Shown piece by piece: positions 7,086 to 13,881 of a DNA stretch of 18,499 nucleotides. The position numbers were made by a program, and so were the translations under genes. The stretch is from Chloroflexota bacterium. Lineage in GTDB: Bacteria > Chloroflexota > Anaerolineae > Anaerolineales > Villigracilaceae. Numbering within the stretch: position 1 is the first letter of the stretch; the number at the start of each line of letters is the position of its first letter. The notes beneath the pieces are model-generated. The model was not told where the DNA came from, did no database searches, and saw nothing but the letters and a program-made list of their open reading frames with translations. The stretch spans positions 1 to 18,499 of the forward strand of contig JAKAMM010000007.1 in NCBI GenBank assembly GCA_021812905.1, read 5' to 3'.

Positions 7086-8524
7086 GATGGCAATGTAAAT
7101 CCAAATGTTGCCCCGCAATCTGGCTGACTTTCCACCCATACTTTCCCGCCATGCGCTTCGACCAGTTGTTTGGCAATCGCAAGTCCAATCCCTGATCCGC
7201 CGCTCGCGCGTGAACGGGATTTGTCGGCGCGGTAGAAGCGGTCAAAGACAAAGGGAAGATCATCAGGTGGAATACCTTCGCCTGTATCAGATACCGTGAT
7301 GAAAAGGCTTTGGGAATTATCTTTGCCGCAGGCTACTTTCACCCGCCCTCCTGAAGGCGTATGACGCAAAGCATTACTCACCAGATTGCGAATCACCTGC
7401 GCGATACGGTCTGCATCCACATGGATGAGAGGCAGATTCGATTTAATGTCCATTGCCAGTTCAACCTGGCTGGACTGCGCTTGCAGGCGGAACGGTTCCA
7501 CCGCGCGCGCAACCAGTTCCGCAGGGTCGGTTTTGACGCGCTCTAGCTTCAGTTGACCCGCTTCCGCCAGCGAAAGCAACCGCAAGTCTGAGACGAGACG
7601 CGCCAGCAATGCCGTTTCATCCCGAAGGGTTGCAATTTCCTGCGGGCTGGCTAGCAGCACCCCATCCAGCATGGCTTCAAGATTTCCCTGAATAACCGTA
7701 AGCGGCGTCCGCAGTTCGTGCGCGATATCGGCAATCAGGTTGCGGCGCAATTCCTCATGTTTTGCAAGTGAGTCTGCCATCTGGTTGAAGGATGTTGCCA
7801 GTGTGCCAATTTCATCCTGTGATTGGGTTGGAATGCGCTGACTTAAATCTCCAGCCGCGATTTTCTGAGCGGCGGAAGTCAACCGCTGTACAGGTGAAAC
7901 GATTTGAAAGAATAGAACGGAGCCAAGAAGCAAGGCGACGAGCGCGGCAATACCTCCAGCCAGCCAGGTGGAGTGATTGACGGATGAGACAAAGTCATCT
8001 GCTGCATTGGGCGCGGTCGTTCCCGCAAAAAGAGGCAGGATTGTTCCCACCTGTTGATTTCCAACAAGAACTGGCTCACCAACTGCAAGGTCAGCCGAGG
8101 AGATCGTCTTTCCAACATCCTGCCCCGCGCTATCCGCGACGATGGTCCCCCGCGCATCGGCAAGCAGGAGGCGCACTCCCATCATGCTCCAAGGGCTTGA
8201 ATTGGAACCCATGTCCCTCACTCCATTCCCGCCCTGCCACATGTCCCAATCATTTTCTCCCATCATCCCCATGCCATCATTCATCATCATGCTACCCCAG
8301 GGATTATCGAGCAAGCTCTCCACTCCCTGCCAGTTTCCATGACTGGCGTAATATTGCGCCAGAGTTGGGGCAAGTTGCCGCACGAACGCCCTGCCATTCT
8401 GATTGACAAACTGGCTGAATTGAGTCTGGGTTGAACGGCTGACCAGGTAGGTATCGATGCCGCCGCCGATCAACACGACCAGCAGAAATGCGCCCATCAG
8501 TTTAAGCCACAGGCTACGCATCAT
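7082..8524 (-). CDS. Sensor histidine kinase with Met-rich extracytoplasmic loop (CusS/BaeS-like)
   Basis: Membrane histidine kinase of about 480 residues. A first membrane helix lies at 7-28 and a second near 187-208. The loop between contains a Met-rich stretch at about 76-115 (GSMMMNDGMGMMGENDWDMW, then MGSNSSPWSMMG) with ten Met. HAMP follows (PVQRLTSAAQKIAAGDL), then the phosphorylated His H269 in IADIAHELRTPL, and the ATP-binding boxes NLVSNALRHTP, DTGEGIP, FDRFYRADKSRS and GSGIGLAI. Met clusters of this sort bind Cu(I)/Ag(I) in copper-resistance proteins, so a copper or silver signal is likely (inference). The ATG at 8524 has GGAG 7 bases upstream and overlaps the end of the regulator gene. 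Its target genes are probably the two Met-rich genes upstream in the same operon. Confidence 0.93.
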   Translation of the reverse strand: MMRSLWLKLMGAFLLVVLIGGGIDTYLVSRSTQTQFSQFVNQNGRAFVRQLAPTLAQYYASHGNWQGVESLLDNPWGSMMMNDGMGMMGENDWDMWQGGNGVRDMGSNSSPWSMMGVRLLLADARGTIVADSAGQDVGKTISSADLAVGEPVLVGNQQVGTILPLFAGTTAPNAADDFVSSVNHSTWLAGGIAALVALLLGSVLFFQIVSPVQRLTSAAQKIAAGDLSQRIPTQSQDEIGTLATSFNQMADSLAKHEELRRNLIADIAHELRTPLTVIQGNLEAMLDGVLLASPQEIATLRDETALLARLVSDLRLLSLAEAGQLKLERVKTDPAELVARAVEPFRLQAQSSQVELAMDIKSNLPLIHVDADRIAQVIRNLVSNALRHTPSGGRVKVACGKDNSQSLFITVSDTGEGIPPDDLPFVFDRFYRADKSRSRASGGSGIGLAIAKQLVEAHGGKVWVESQPDCGATFGFTLPS

Positions 8525-9212
8525 GACGAAACTCCGCAGAGAAACGATAGCCCACGCCAAACACTGTTTCAATGAATCGCGGCGTGCGGGCATCGTCGCC
8601 CACTTTGGCGCGCAGGTTTTTGATGTGCTGATCCATCACACGCTCGTAGCCTTCATAAGCCATACCTTGCGCGGCCTCGACCAACTGCAATCGGGTGAAT
8701 GCCTGCCCAGGATGGCGCATGAACGCGGCTAGGATGTCGTATTCGGTGGGCGTCAGATCAAGAGGCTTGTTATCCTTGGTTGCGGTATGCGCTTCCAGGT
8801 CCAGGATGAGCGTGTCGGCGCGCAGGATGGGCGGCGGTTGCACCTGTCCACGGCTTCGGCGCAGGACCACACGCACACGCGCCGTCACTTCACGCGGACT
8901 GAACGGCTTGGTGACGTAATCATCCGCGCCCAATTCCAATCCGATCAATTTGTCACTCTCTTCGCTGCGGGCAGTGAGCATGATGATTGGCGTATCCGCT
9001 TCGTGGCGGATCTGGCGGCAGACCTCCCAGCCATCCACATGAGGCAGGTGCAGGTCTAAAATGACCAGGTCTGGCTTTTCATGCCGAAAGGCTGGCATTG
9101 CCAGCGCGCCATCGGCAATGATGGCAACCTGGTAGCCAGCCTGTTCAAGATATAAGCGCAGGGTGCGCGTGATGTGCGCTTCATCTTCTACGACTAAAAT
9201 TTTGTCTGCCAA
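8514..9212 (-). CDS. OmpR-family response regulator (CusR/CopR-like)
   Basis: Two-component DNA-binding regulator of about 232 residues. Receiver domain: MADKILVVEDEAH, phospho-acceptor D53 in VILDLHLPHVDGW, IIMLTARSEESDK and the Lys of DDYVTKPFSPREV. The C-terminal winged helix runs from LTPTEYDILAAFMRHPGQ through GYERVMDQHIKNLRAKV to FIETVFGVGYRF, typical of OmpR/PhoB. The TTG at 9212 is chosen because AGGAG lies 7 bases upstream; a TTG at 9218 sits too close to that site. It overlaps the sensor kinase gene by 11 bases and starts 27 bases after the small membrane protein gene. It presumably activates this operon in response to the Met-rich sensor. Confidence 0.94.
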   Translation of the reverse strand: MADKILVVEDEAHITRTLRLYLEQAGYQVAIIADGALAMPAFRHEKPDLVILDLHLPHVDGWEVCRQIRHEADTPIIMLTARSEESDKLIGLELGADDYVTKPFSPREVTARVRVVLRRSRGQVQPPPILRADTLILDLEAHTATKDNKPLDLTPTEYDILAAFMRHPGQAFTRLQLVEAAQGMAYEGYERVMDQHIKNLRAKVGDDARTPRFIETVFGVGYRFSAEFRHDA

Positions 9213-9239
9213 GATCAATCTCCTGCTATTCGAGTTCGA

Positions 9240-9551
9240 CTAGGATGGGGAAGCCTTCTTTTGTGTGAGGGTGCGTACAAGCCAGAATATGCCGCCGACG
9301 ATGAGCGCAAGAACGCCGAGCGGAATGAGCCACATGAGCGCCATGCCAAAAAATCCAAAAGGCGCCATGCCCCAGCCACCCATCATAGGCATAAAGCCGC
9401 GATAGCCCATCATACCGTATCCATTCCAGCCATCACAGCCGTAACCATAAGCAGAGTTGTTCCATCCAAACGGCATGAACATGCCGCCAAATAAGCCAAG
9501 TAAGAAGATGGCAATTACGCCAATCACGATCCAGAGGGTAATGTTTTTCAT
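9240..9551 (-). CDS. Small Gly/Met-rich membrane protein
   Basis: Protein of 103 residues with two hydrophobic segments, at about 5-25 (TLWIVIGVIAIFLLGLFGGMF) and 68-93 (GMALMWLIPLGVLALIVGGIFWLV). Between them lies a loop rich in Gly, Met, Tyr and Trp: GYGCDGWNGYGMMGYRGFMPMMGGWGM. The loop holds several Met and one Cys and could bind Cu(I). No family is assigned. The ATG at 9551 follows AAAGGA; the frame stays open about 50 codons further upstream but those overlap the cytochrome gene and have no start signal. It sits 19 bases after the cytochrome gene and 27 before the regulator gene, so one transcript is likely. It resembles the short membrane proteins often found beside copper or silver two-component genes. 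Confidence 0.78.
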   Translation of the reverse strand: MKNITLWIVIGVIAIFLLGLFGGMFMPFGWNNSAYGYGCDGWNGYGMMGYRGFMPMMGGWGMAPFGFFGMALMWLIPLGVLALIVGGIFWLVRTLTQKKASPS

Positions 9552-9570
9552 TTTATCATTTCCTTTCAGG

Positions 9571-10380
9571 CTAATTGTTGGGAGCGCCCGCCGCGATCCA
9601 ATCCAAAATGGTTTGGATTTCCGCTGGAGTGAGAGGCGCGTTGCGGAAGGGCATGTAGCCGCTGTACACGTAGTAAGCAAGACGGCTGTTGTATACATCA
9701 CCAGGGATGATGACCGCGCCGTTTACGCCGCCTTTCCTCACGTTATCGTATGTGTCAAGATACAACCCATTTGTCCCGCCGTGACAGGCGATACAGCGCG
9801 AGACAAAGATGGGCTGGACGTTATTCCTGAATGAAACAGGAGTCGAGGGAGTGGGATAATACGGCGAGCCGTTGGGTACAGTCGGCGTGGAATTCCAATT
9901 CGGATTCGCCTGCGAACCATTACCATATCCGTTCATCATGCCGCCGTGCATTCCACTCCAGTTGTGGTCCTCCCAATCGTGCATCATGCCCCAGCCTGGT
10001 TGTCCCTGCTGTGAGTAGTTCGGATTCGTCATCCAACCATGTTCCCATTCTCCCTGGGAACCCATCATCCACATGCCTGGTCTCCATTGGTCCTGTGGTG
10101 GAATGGCAGGCAGGGTTGTCTGCGGAATTGGCGTAACCTGGGGTTGTTGTAGAACCACTGTGGGTTGAATTTGTTGTTGTGGAACCACTGTGGGTTGAAT
10201 TTGTTGTTGTGGAACTATCGTGGGTTGATATTGCTGTTGCGGAATGAACGTCGGTTGGGCAAACTGTTGCGCGGGGAAGCTCGCGGCGCGCGGCTGTGTG
10301 ATGAACGCGCCTGCCATAAATCCGCCCGCCAACAGGGCGCCAGCGGCAACCAGACCAAGAATGATTTTTAGGAATTTCAT
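9571..10380 (-). CDS. Surface c-type cytochrome with Gln/Pro repeats and Met/His-rich middle
   Basis: Predicted exported protein of 269 residues. The signal or anchor is MKFLKIILGLVAAGALLAGGFMAGAF. Residues 41-80 are four 10-residue repeats of the type QPTVVPQQQI, a flexible linker. Residues 100-155 are rich in Met, His, Trp and Gly (MWMMGSQGEWEHGWM, GWGMMHDWEDHNW, GMHGGMMNGYGNG) and may bind copper. The C-terminal domain (about 183-269) has one haem site CIACH (196-200) and a likely axial Met in GYMPF (M243), followed by PAEIQTILDWIAAGA, the pattern of small class I or planctomycete-type cytochromes. AGGAG precedes the ATG at 10380 by 7 bases. It is first in the operon with the Met-rich sensor system, so electron transfer linked to copper handling is a fair guess. 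Confidence 0.88.
   Translation of the reverse strand: MKFLKIILGLVAAGALLAGGFMAGAFITQPRAASFPAQQFAQPTFIPQQQYQPTIVPQQQIQPTVVPQQQIQPTVVLQQPQVTPIPQTTLPAIPPQDQWRPGMWMMGSQGEWEHGWMTNPNYSQQGQPGWGMMHDWEDHNWSGMHGGMMNGYGNGSQANPNWNSTPTVPNGSPYYPTPSTPVSFRNNVQPIFVSRCIACHGGTNGLYLDTYDNVRKGGVNGAVIIPGDVYNSRLAYYVYSGYMPFRNAPLTPAEIQTILDWIAAGAPNN
10141..10260 (-). repeat. Four 30-base tandem repeats inside the cytochrome gene
   Basis: Four in-frame 30-base units encode QPTVVPQQQI-like decapeptides. The middle two are nearly identical at base level and the outer two are diverged, which points to recent unit duplication. The copy number may vary between strains. Confidence 0.85.
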
Positions 10381-10469
10381 GTGCAATCTCCTGTTTGTGA
10401 AGTTTCATACAGGATACTCGCCCAATGTATAGAAGTTATGTAGAACATGTGAAAGAGTCCTAACGATCC

Positions 10470-10497
10470 TTGACAGTTTAATCTCTCTGATTATAAT
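10470..10497 (+). promoter_or_regulatory. Consensus sigma-70-type promoter of the cmtR-like/ATPase operon
   Basis: TTGACA (10470-10475) and TATAAT (10492-10497) are both exact consensus hexamers, 16 bases apart. Transcription should begin near 10504, inside the operator, leaving a leader of about 28 bases before the ATG at 10532. Confidence 0.85.
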
Positions 10498-10522
10498 ATC
10501 ATTATATACTGATATAGTGATA
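10497..10522 (+). promoter_or_regulatory. 12-2-12 ArsR-type operator
   Basis: TATCATTATATA (10497-10508) and GATATAGTGATA (10511-10522) are inverted arms matching at 10 of 12 positions around a 2-base centre, the classic ArsR/SmtB layout. It begins in the -10 hexamer and covers the expected transcription start, so binding would block RNA polymerase. It is the likely target of the regulator encoded next. Confidence 0.7.
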
Positions 10523-10531
10523 CAATGAAAT

Positions 10532-10879
10532 ATGTTGACATCCACAACTTCCAGCATTGACTTGCAAGCCAAACTTTTTCGCGGCTTCGCCGACCCCTCC
10601 CGTCTTTCCATCCTTGAAGCACTGCTTGAACAGGAGCGAACCGTCAGCGATCTGGTGCAAGCCACAGGTTTCACCCAACCCAATGTTTCCAACCACTTAT
10701 CCTGTCTGCGCGATTGCGGACTGGTCACGGTCCGCCAACAGGGACGCTTCTCGTACTACTCCCTGAGCGATGATCGCGTCGCAAAACTGCTTCTATTAGC
10801 AGACGAACTTCTCGCTGATGTTGCCAAAGGCGTTTATGAATGTACACGCTATAACGTAAAGGATTCCAACAATGGCTAA
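10532..10879 (+). CDS. cmtR: CmtR-type ArsR-family repressor (Cd/Pb sensor)
   Basis: Winged-helix repressor of 115 residues. The core includes LFRGFADPSRLSILEALL and the recognition helix TQPNVSNHLSCLRDCGLV. The two Cys in that helix (C58 and C62) and a third near the C-terminus (C104 in VYECTRYN) match the C57/C61/C102 ligands of mycobacterial CmtR, which senses Cd(II) and Pb(II); the stretch NVSNHLSCLR is the same in my memory of CmtR. It lacks the SmtB alpha-5 ligands. The ATG at 10532 has no strong ribosome binding site and lies about 28 bases from the predicted transcription start. Its last 8 bases overlap the ATPase gene, so regulator and pump are coupled. The symbol reflects sensor type, not proven orthology. 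Confidence 0.9.
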   Translation: MLTSTTSSIDLQAKLFRGFADPSRLSILEALLEQERTVSDLVQATGFTQPNVSNHLSCLRDCGLVTVRQQGRFSYYSLSDDRVAKLLLLADELLADVAKGVYECTRYNVKDSNNG

Positions 10880-12959
10880 CCCGCAAACTCTAGAAATCCC
10901 CATCTCCGGCATGGACTGCGCTGAATGCACACAGCATGTTCAACATGCCATCGAAAAACTGCCAGGTGTGCAATCCGTGAATGTTTTCCTCGGCACGGAA
11001 AAAGCCGTGGTGAAACTTGACCCTGCGCAGGTGGATATGACTACCATCCGCACCGCCGTTCAGGGTGCAGGATATGATGTGCCCGCCTCAGACTCCCCCA
11101 AAGCTGACCCCGTCTCGATGGGCGATTTCAACCGCCGACTGACGATCCTACTGGTCAGCGTGTTTGCCATCATTTTGAGTGTGGTGATCTTCGGCGAAGG
11201 GTTGGGCTTGTTCGATTTTCTCAATGACCTGATCCCCTTCCCAATTGGAGTTGTGATTGTACTGGCAGGCGGCTACCCTGTCTTTATGAACGTGATTCGC
11301 GCCACATTGAAACGCCAGATTATTTCGCACACTCTGATGACCATCGGTGTGATAGCAGCGCTGGTTGTCGGTCAATGGGTCACAGCAGCACTTGTGGTTG
11401 TCTTCATGCGTGTCGGCGATTATGTAGAGAACTTCACCACTGAATCCGCCCGCCGCGCGGTAAAAGAATTAACCTCCCTTGCCCCGCAGACCGCCCGCGT
11501 GGAACGCGATGGGATGGAAGTGGAGATCCCTGTCGCGGAGGTGAAACTTGGTGAAACAATTACCGTGCGTCCAGGCGAAAAGATCGCTGTGGACGGTGAA
11601 GTCATCAGCGGACAGGCGACTATCGATCAATCCGCCATCACCGGCGAATCCATGCCTGTTGAAGCCGCAAGCGGAACCCATGTATATGCAGCGACAATTG
11701 CAAAACTGGGCAGTCTGCGTATCCGCACTGAGCGGATTGGAACGGATACGACCTTTGGGCGCGTGGTCAAGATGGTGGAGGAGGCAGAAGCGCATCGTGC
11801 CGATGTTCAACGAGTTGCCGACAAATTCAGCGCCTGGTATCTTCCAGTGGTTGCCATCATCGCGGCATTAACTTTCCTGATCAGCCGCAACCCATTGGCA
11901 ACCGCCGCTGTTCTGTTGGTTGCCTGTTCCTGTTCCTTCGCATTGGCAACACCGGTTGCCATGCTTGCCTCCGTGGGCGCCAGTGCCAAACGCGGGTTGC
12001 TGATCAAGGGCGGCAAGTATCTCGAATTATTAGCAAAAGCTGATGTTCTGCTCGTGGATAAAACCGGCACGCTCACCCTCGGTCAACCGCAAATAACTGA
12101 TGTAATTTCATTGAACGGATTGTCACGCGCAGACCTGCTTGGCCTTGCCGTCTCTGCCGAACGTTACTCCGAACATCCGCTGGCGGAAGCGGTACGCGTC
12201 CTTGCTCGTGAGGAAAATGCCGCGTTGATCGAACCCGAGAAATTCGAAGCCGTGCCAGGACATGGCGTCCAGGCGATCATCAATTCTCAAACCATTCGAG
12301 TCGGTAATCGACGCATGATCCCCTCTGCCGTGTCGTTGCCCATCGCCGCAGACCTGGAAGCACAGGGCAAAACCCTCTTATTCATGGAACGCGATCAGGA
12401 ATTAGTGGGCGTGTTTGCGGCAGCAGATACATTACGTTCCGAAGTGCCGGCCGCCCTGGCTGAAGTTCGTTCCCTCGGCATTCGACATATTGAACTGCTC
12501 ACAGGTGATAATGAAAGAACGGCTGCCACGCTTGCAGAAAAACTGGGAGTCTCCTATCGTGCCAATCTTCTTCCAGAACACAAGATCGATGTGGTGAAGG
12601 AATATCAGGCAAAGGGACACATCGTTGTTATGATCGGCGACGGCGTGAACGACGCACCCGCGCTTGCCCAGGCGAATATTGGTATCGCAATGGGCGCGGC
12701 AGGCACGGATGTCGCCATCGAAGCAGCTCATATCGCCCTCATGCGCGAAGATTGGAATTTGGTACCCGATGTCTTGAAGATCGCCAAGCGCACCATGAAC
12801 ATTGTCAAAATGAATCTGGCGTTCACCACTGTATATAACCTTGTAGGATTGTCCCTTGCGGCGATTGGCATACTTCCTCCCGTCCTTGCCGCCGCAGCGC
12901 AATCCCTGCCCGACATTGGCATCATGGGAAATTCAGCAAGATTGCTGAAACAAAAATAG
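10872..12959 (+). CDS. P1B-type heavy-metal ATPase with CSC in place of CPC
   Basis: Metal-exporting P-type ATPase of 695 residues. The HMA domain has C16-xx-C19 (GMDCAECTQHV). Membrane segments follow at about 90-110, 122-145 and 152-180, then the actuator TGES (257-260), a membrane pair around 322-360, the phosphorylated D396 in DKTGTLT, the His-Pro of YSEHPLAEAV, TGDNERTA and GDGVNDAPALA. The metal-site motif is C352-S-C354 (VACSCSFALATP), where nearly all relatives have CPC, SPC or TPC. The last helix reads AAQSLPDIGIMGNSARLL, unlike both the Cu type (MSxSS) and the Zn type. Control by a Cys-type Cd/Pb sensor suggests soft divalent metals. It overlaps the regulator gene by 8 bases. Confidence 0.94.
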   Translation: MANPQTLEIPISGMDCAECTQHVQHAIEKLPGVQSVNVFLGTEKAVVKLDPAQVDMTTIRTAVQGAGYDVPASDSPKADPVSMGDFNRRLTILLVSVFAIILSVVIFGEGLGLFDFLNDLIPFPIGVVIVLAGGYPVFMNVIRATLKRQIISHTLMTIGVIAALVVGQWVTAALVVVFMRVGDYVENFTTESARRAVKELTSLAPQTARVERDGMEVEIPVAEVKLGETITVRPGEKIAVDGEVISGQATIDQSAITGESMPVEAASGTHVYAATIAKLGSLRIRTERIGTDTTFGRVVKMVEEAEAHRADVQRVADKFSAWYLPVVAIIAALTFLISRNPLATAAVLLVACSCSFALATPVAMLASVGASAKRGLLIKGGKYLELLAKADVLLVDKTGTLTLGQPQITDVISLNGLSRADLLGLAVSAERYSEHPLAEAVRVLAREENAALIEPEKFEAVPGHGVQAIINSQTIRVGNRRMIPSAVSLPIAADLEAQGKTLLFMERDQELVGVFAAADTLRSEVPAALAEVRSLGIRHIELLTGDNERTAATLAEKLGVSYRANLLPEHKIDVVKEYQAKGHIVVMIGDGVNDAPALAQANIGIAMGAAGTDVAIEAAHIALMREDWNLVPDVLKIAKRTMNIVKMNLAFTTVYNLVGLSLAAIGILPPVLAAAAQSLPDIGIMGNSARLLKQK

Positions 12960-13092
12960 TTATTCCAAGTGGCTTACTTTATCTGCCAATAGCGATGGTC
13001 GCGAGCAACCTAAGTGAAAGTCAGGTTAGTATTAAATTCATTTCCCAAATCGCATATTTTTAGCTTCAAAGTTGAATGCAAAGTTGCCCAGC

Positions 13093-13143
13093 GCGGCATA
13101 TATCATGTATACGGGTATAAGTAACCGTATAAAATTATGCCGC
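13093..13143. repeat. Nested hairpin containing the repeated TATCATG motif
   Basis: Outer arms GCGGCATA (13093-13100) and TATGCCGC (13136-13143) are perfect. Inner arms TATACGG (13108-13114) and CCGTATA (13125-13131) are perfect. The 20-base motif at 13101-13120 recurs at 3122-3141, where a weaker inner stem is also possible (TGCGGA/TTCGCA). Confidence 0.6.
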
Positions 13144-13173
13144 AGTGAGTATTTCTTCCGCTAAGTTGCTCGA

Positions 13174-13192
13174 CTATACATCAGATGTATAG
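13174..13192. repeat. 19-base palindrome
   Basis: CTATACATC and GATGTATAG flank a single A, a perfect 9-1-9 palindrome suited to a dimeric DNA-binding protein or a recombinase. No gene start lies near it. Confidence 0.6.
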
Positions 13193-13297
13193 CCTTGAGG
13201 CGCGCGCTTAGATCAGTCTTTTGCTATTCGCCAAACACGAATAACATATCCAATGTATGTATTCCCGCATTCAAGGATTCACAGCACCTTTCTTTAG

Positions 13298-13333
13298 ACA
13301 ATTACGCTCCCTGGAAGGAGGGAGCGTAATTGT
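13298..13333. repeat. Perfect 15-base inverted repeat
   Basis: ACAATTACGCTCCCT (13298-13312) and its exact complement (13319-13333) surround GGAAGG. The GC-rich inner stem would fold strongly. No T-run follows, so it is not a standard terminator. The right arm begins the motif shared with 3081-3091. Confidence 0.65.
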
Positions 13334-13401
13334 TGACATAGTTCATTTGGCTGGAACCTCCATATATGGGCACAACTAGTCTTGCTGACACCAAATATTG
13401 T

Positions 13402-13590
13402 GTTCCCTTGGGATTACATCGCCAAAGCAATATTTGGATTTGCCTGAGCGGTGGCTGAAAGAGTTTTCATATCTTCTCAATGTGTAAAATAGCGGGAAAT
13501 TGGGTAAATATACCAACTATTTTGGTACTTTTTCTTTCTTCGGTGGAAAATATGTCGTTAAAATACAGCGTTCTCTTGTGATTACATCGC
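13402..13590 (+). repeat. 21-base direct repeat, two copies
   Basis: Copies at 13402-13422 and 13570-13590 match at 19 of 21 positions and share TTACATCGC. The second copy ends 4 bases before TATAAT (13595-13600); the first is followed at a similar distance by AT-rich CAATAT. They may be activator sites or duplicated promoter modules. Confidence 0.5.
13511..13537 (+). terminator. Weak terminator-like hairpin
   Basis: TACCAA and TTGGTA with a 5-base loop are followed by a T-rich run with interspersed C. The stem is only 6 pairs and AT-rich, so activity is doubtful. Confidence 0.25.
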
Positions 13591-13626
13591 AACCTATAAT
13601 GTTTTGGGGAACAAAGCTAGTTTATC

Positions 13627-13881
13627 ATGATTGAAAAGCAGGGAGCACAGAAAAGACTCTTGAGAGTATCTGAAGCGGGAGTGATACGAAATCAACTAAA
13701 TGAAAGGAGTACTTTGGAAACCGACGTTTTGCTAATTGCCTTTGGTTGCAACAATAGACAAAGAGTTAAATATTCCGTTATCAACGGAACAGAAGAGATG
13801 ATCAGGGTAGAATGGTCGATGCAAGCGACATATCGTCTTGACTATTCTATAGAAGCCAATGAAAATCATAGCTCTCCCTGA
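13627..13881 (+). CDS. Possible small hypothetical protein
   Basis: An open frame of 84 codons from an ATG at 13627, or 55 codons from a TTG at 13714 that has AAAGGAG just upstream. It overlaps the phosphoesterase start by 23 bases and lies after the TATAAT at 13595. The product shows no known domain, signal peptide or membrane segment. It could be real and translationally coupled to the phosphoesterase, or just the leader of that gene. Confidence 0.25.
   Translation: MIEKQGAQKRLLRVSEAGVIRNQLNERSTLETDVLLIAFGCNNRQRVKYSVINGTEEMIRVEWSMQATYRLDYSIEANENHSSP

Larger units (their letters stand above)
12960..13626. other. Intergenic stretch crowded with inverted and direct repeats
   Basis: About 670 bases without a gene. 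Contents in order: a nested hairpin (13093-13143), a 19-base palindrome (13174-13192), a perfect 15-base inverted repeat (13298-13333), a 10-base inverted repeat (13391-13437), a 21-base direct repeat (13402-13422 and 13570-13590), a small hairpin before a T-rich run (13511-13535) and a TATAAT at 13595-13600. Two motifs are shared with 3081-3141. No clear terminator follows the ATPase gene. Confidence 0.6.

Noticed and set aside
10141..10260. CRISPR-like or satellite repeats
   Set aside because: The four 30-base units are contiguous without spacers and encode an in-frame QPTVVPQQQI repeat.
10405..10728. Minus-strand frame antisense to the cmtR-like gene
   Set aside because: It covers the promoter and operator and mirrors the coding frame of a clear ArsR-family gene.
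13101..13131. XerC/XerD dif site
   Set aside because: The motif has hairpin arms but does not match the known arm sequences of dif, and two copies 10 kb apart would be unusual.
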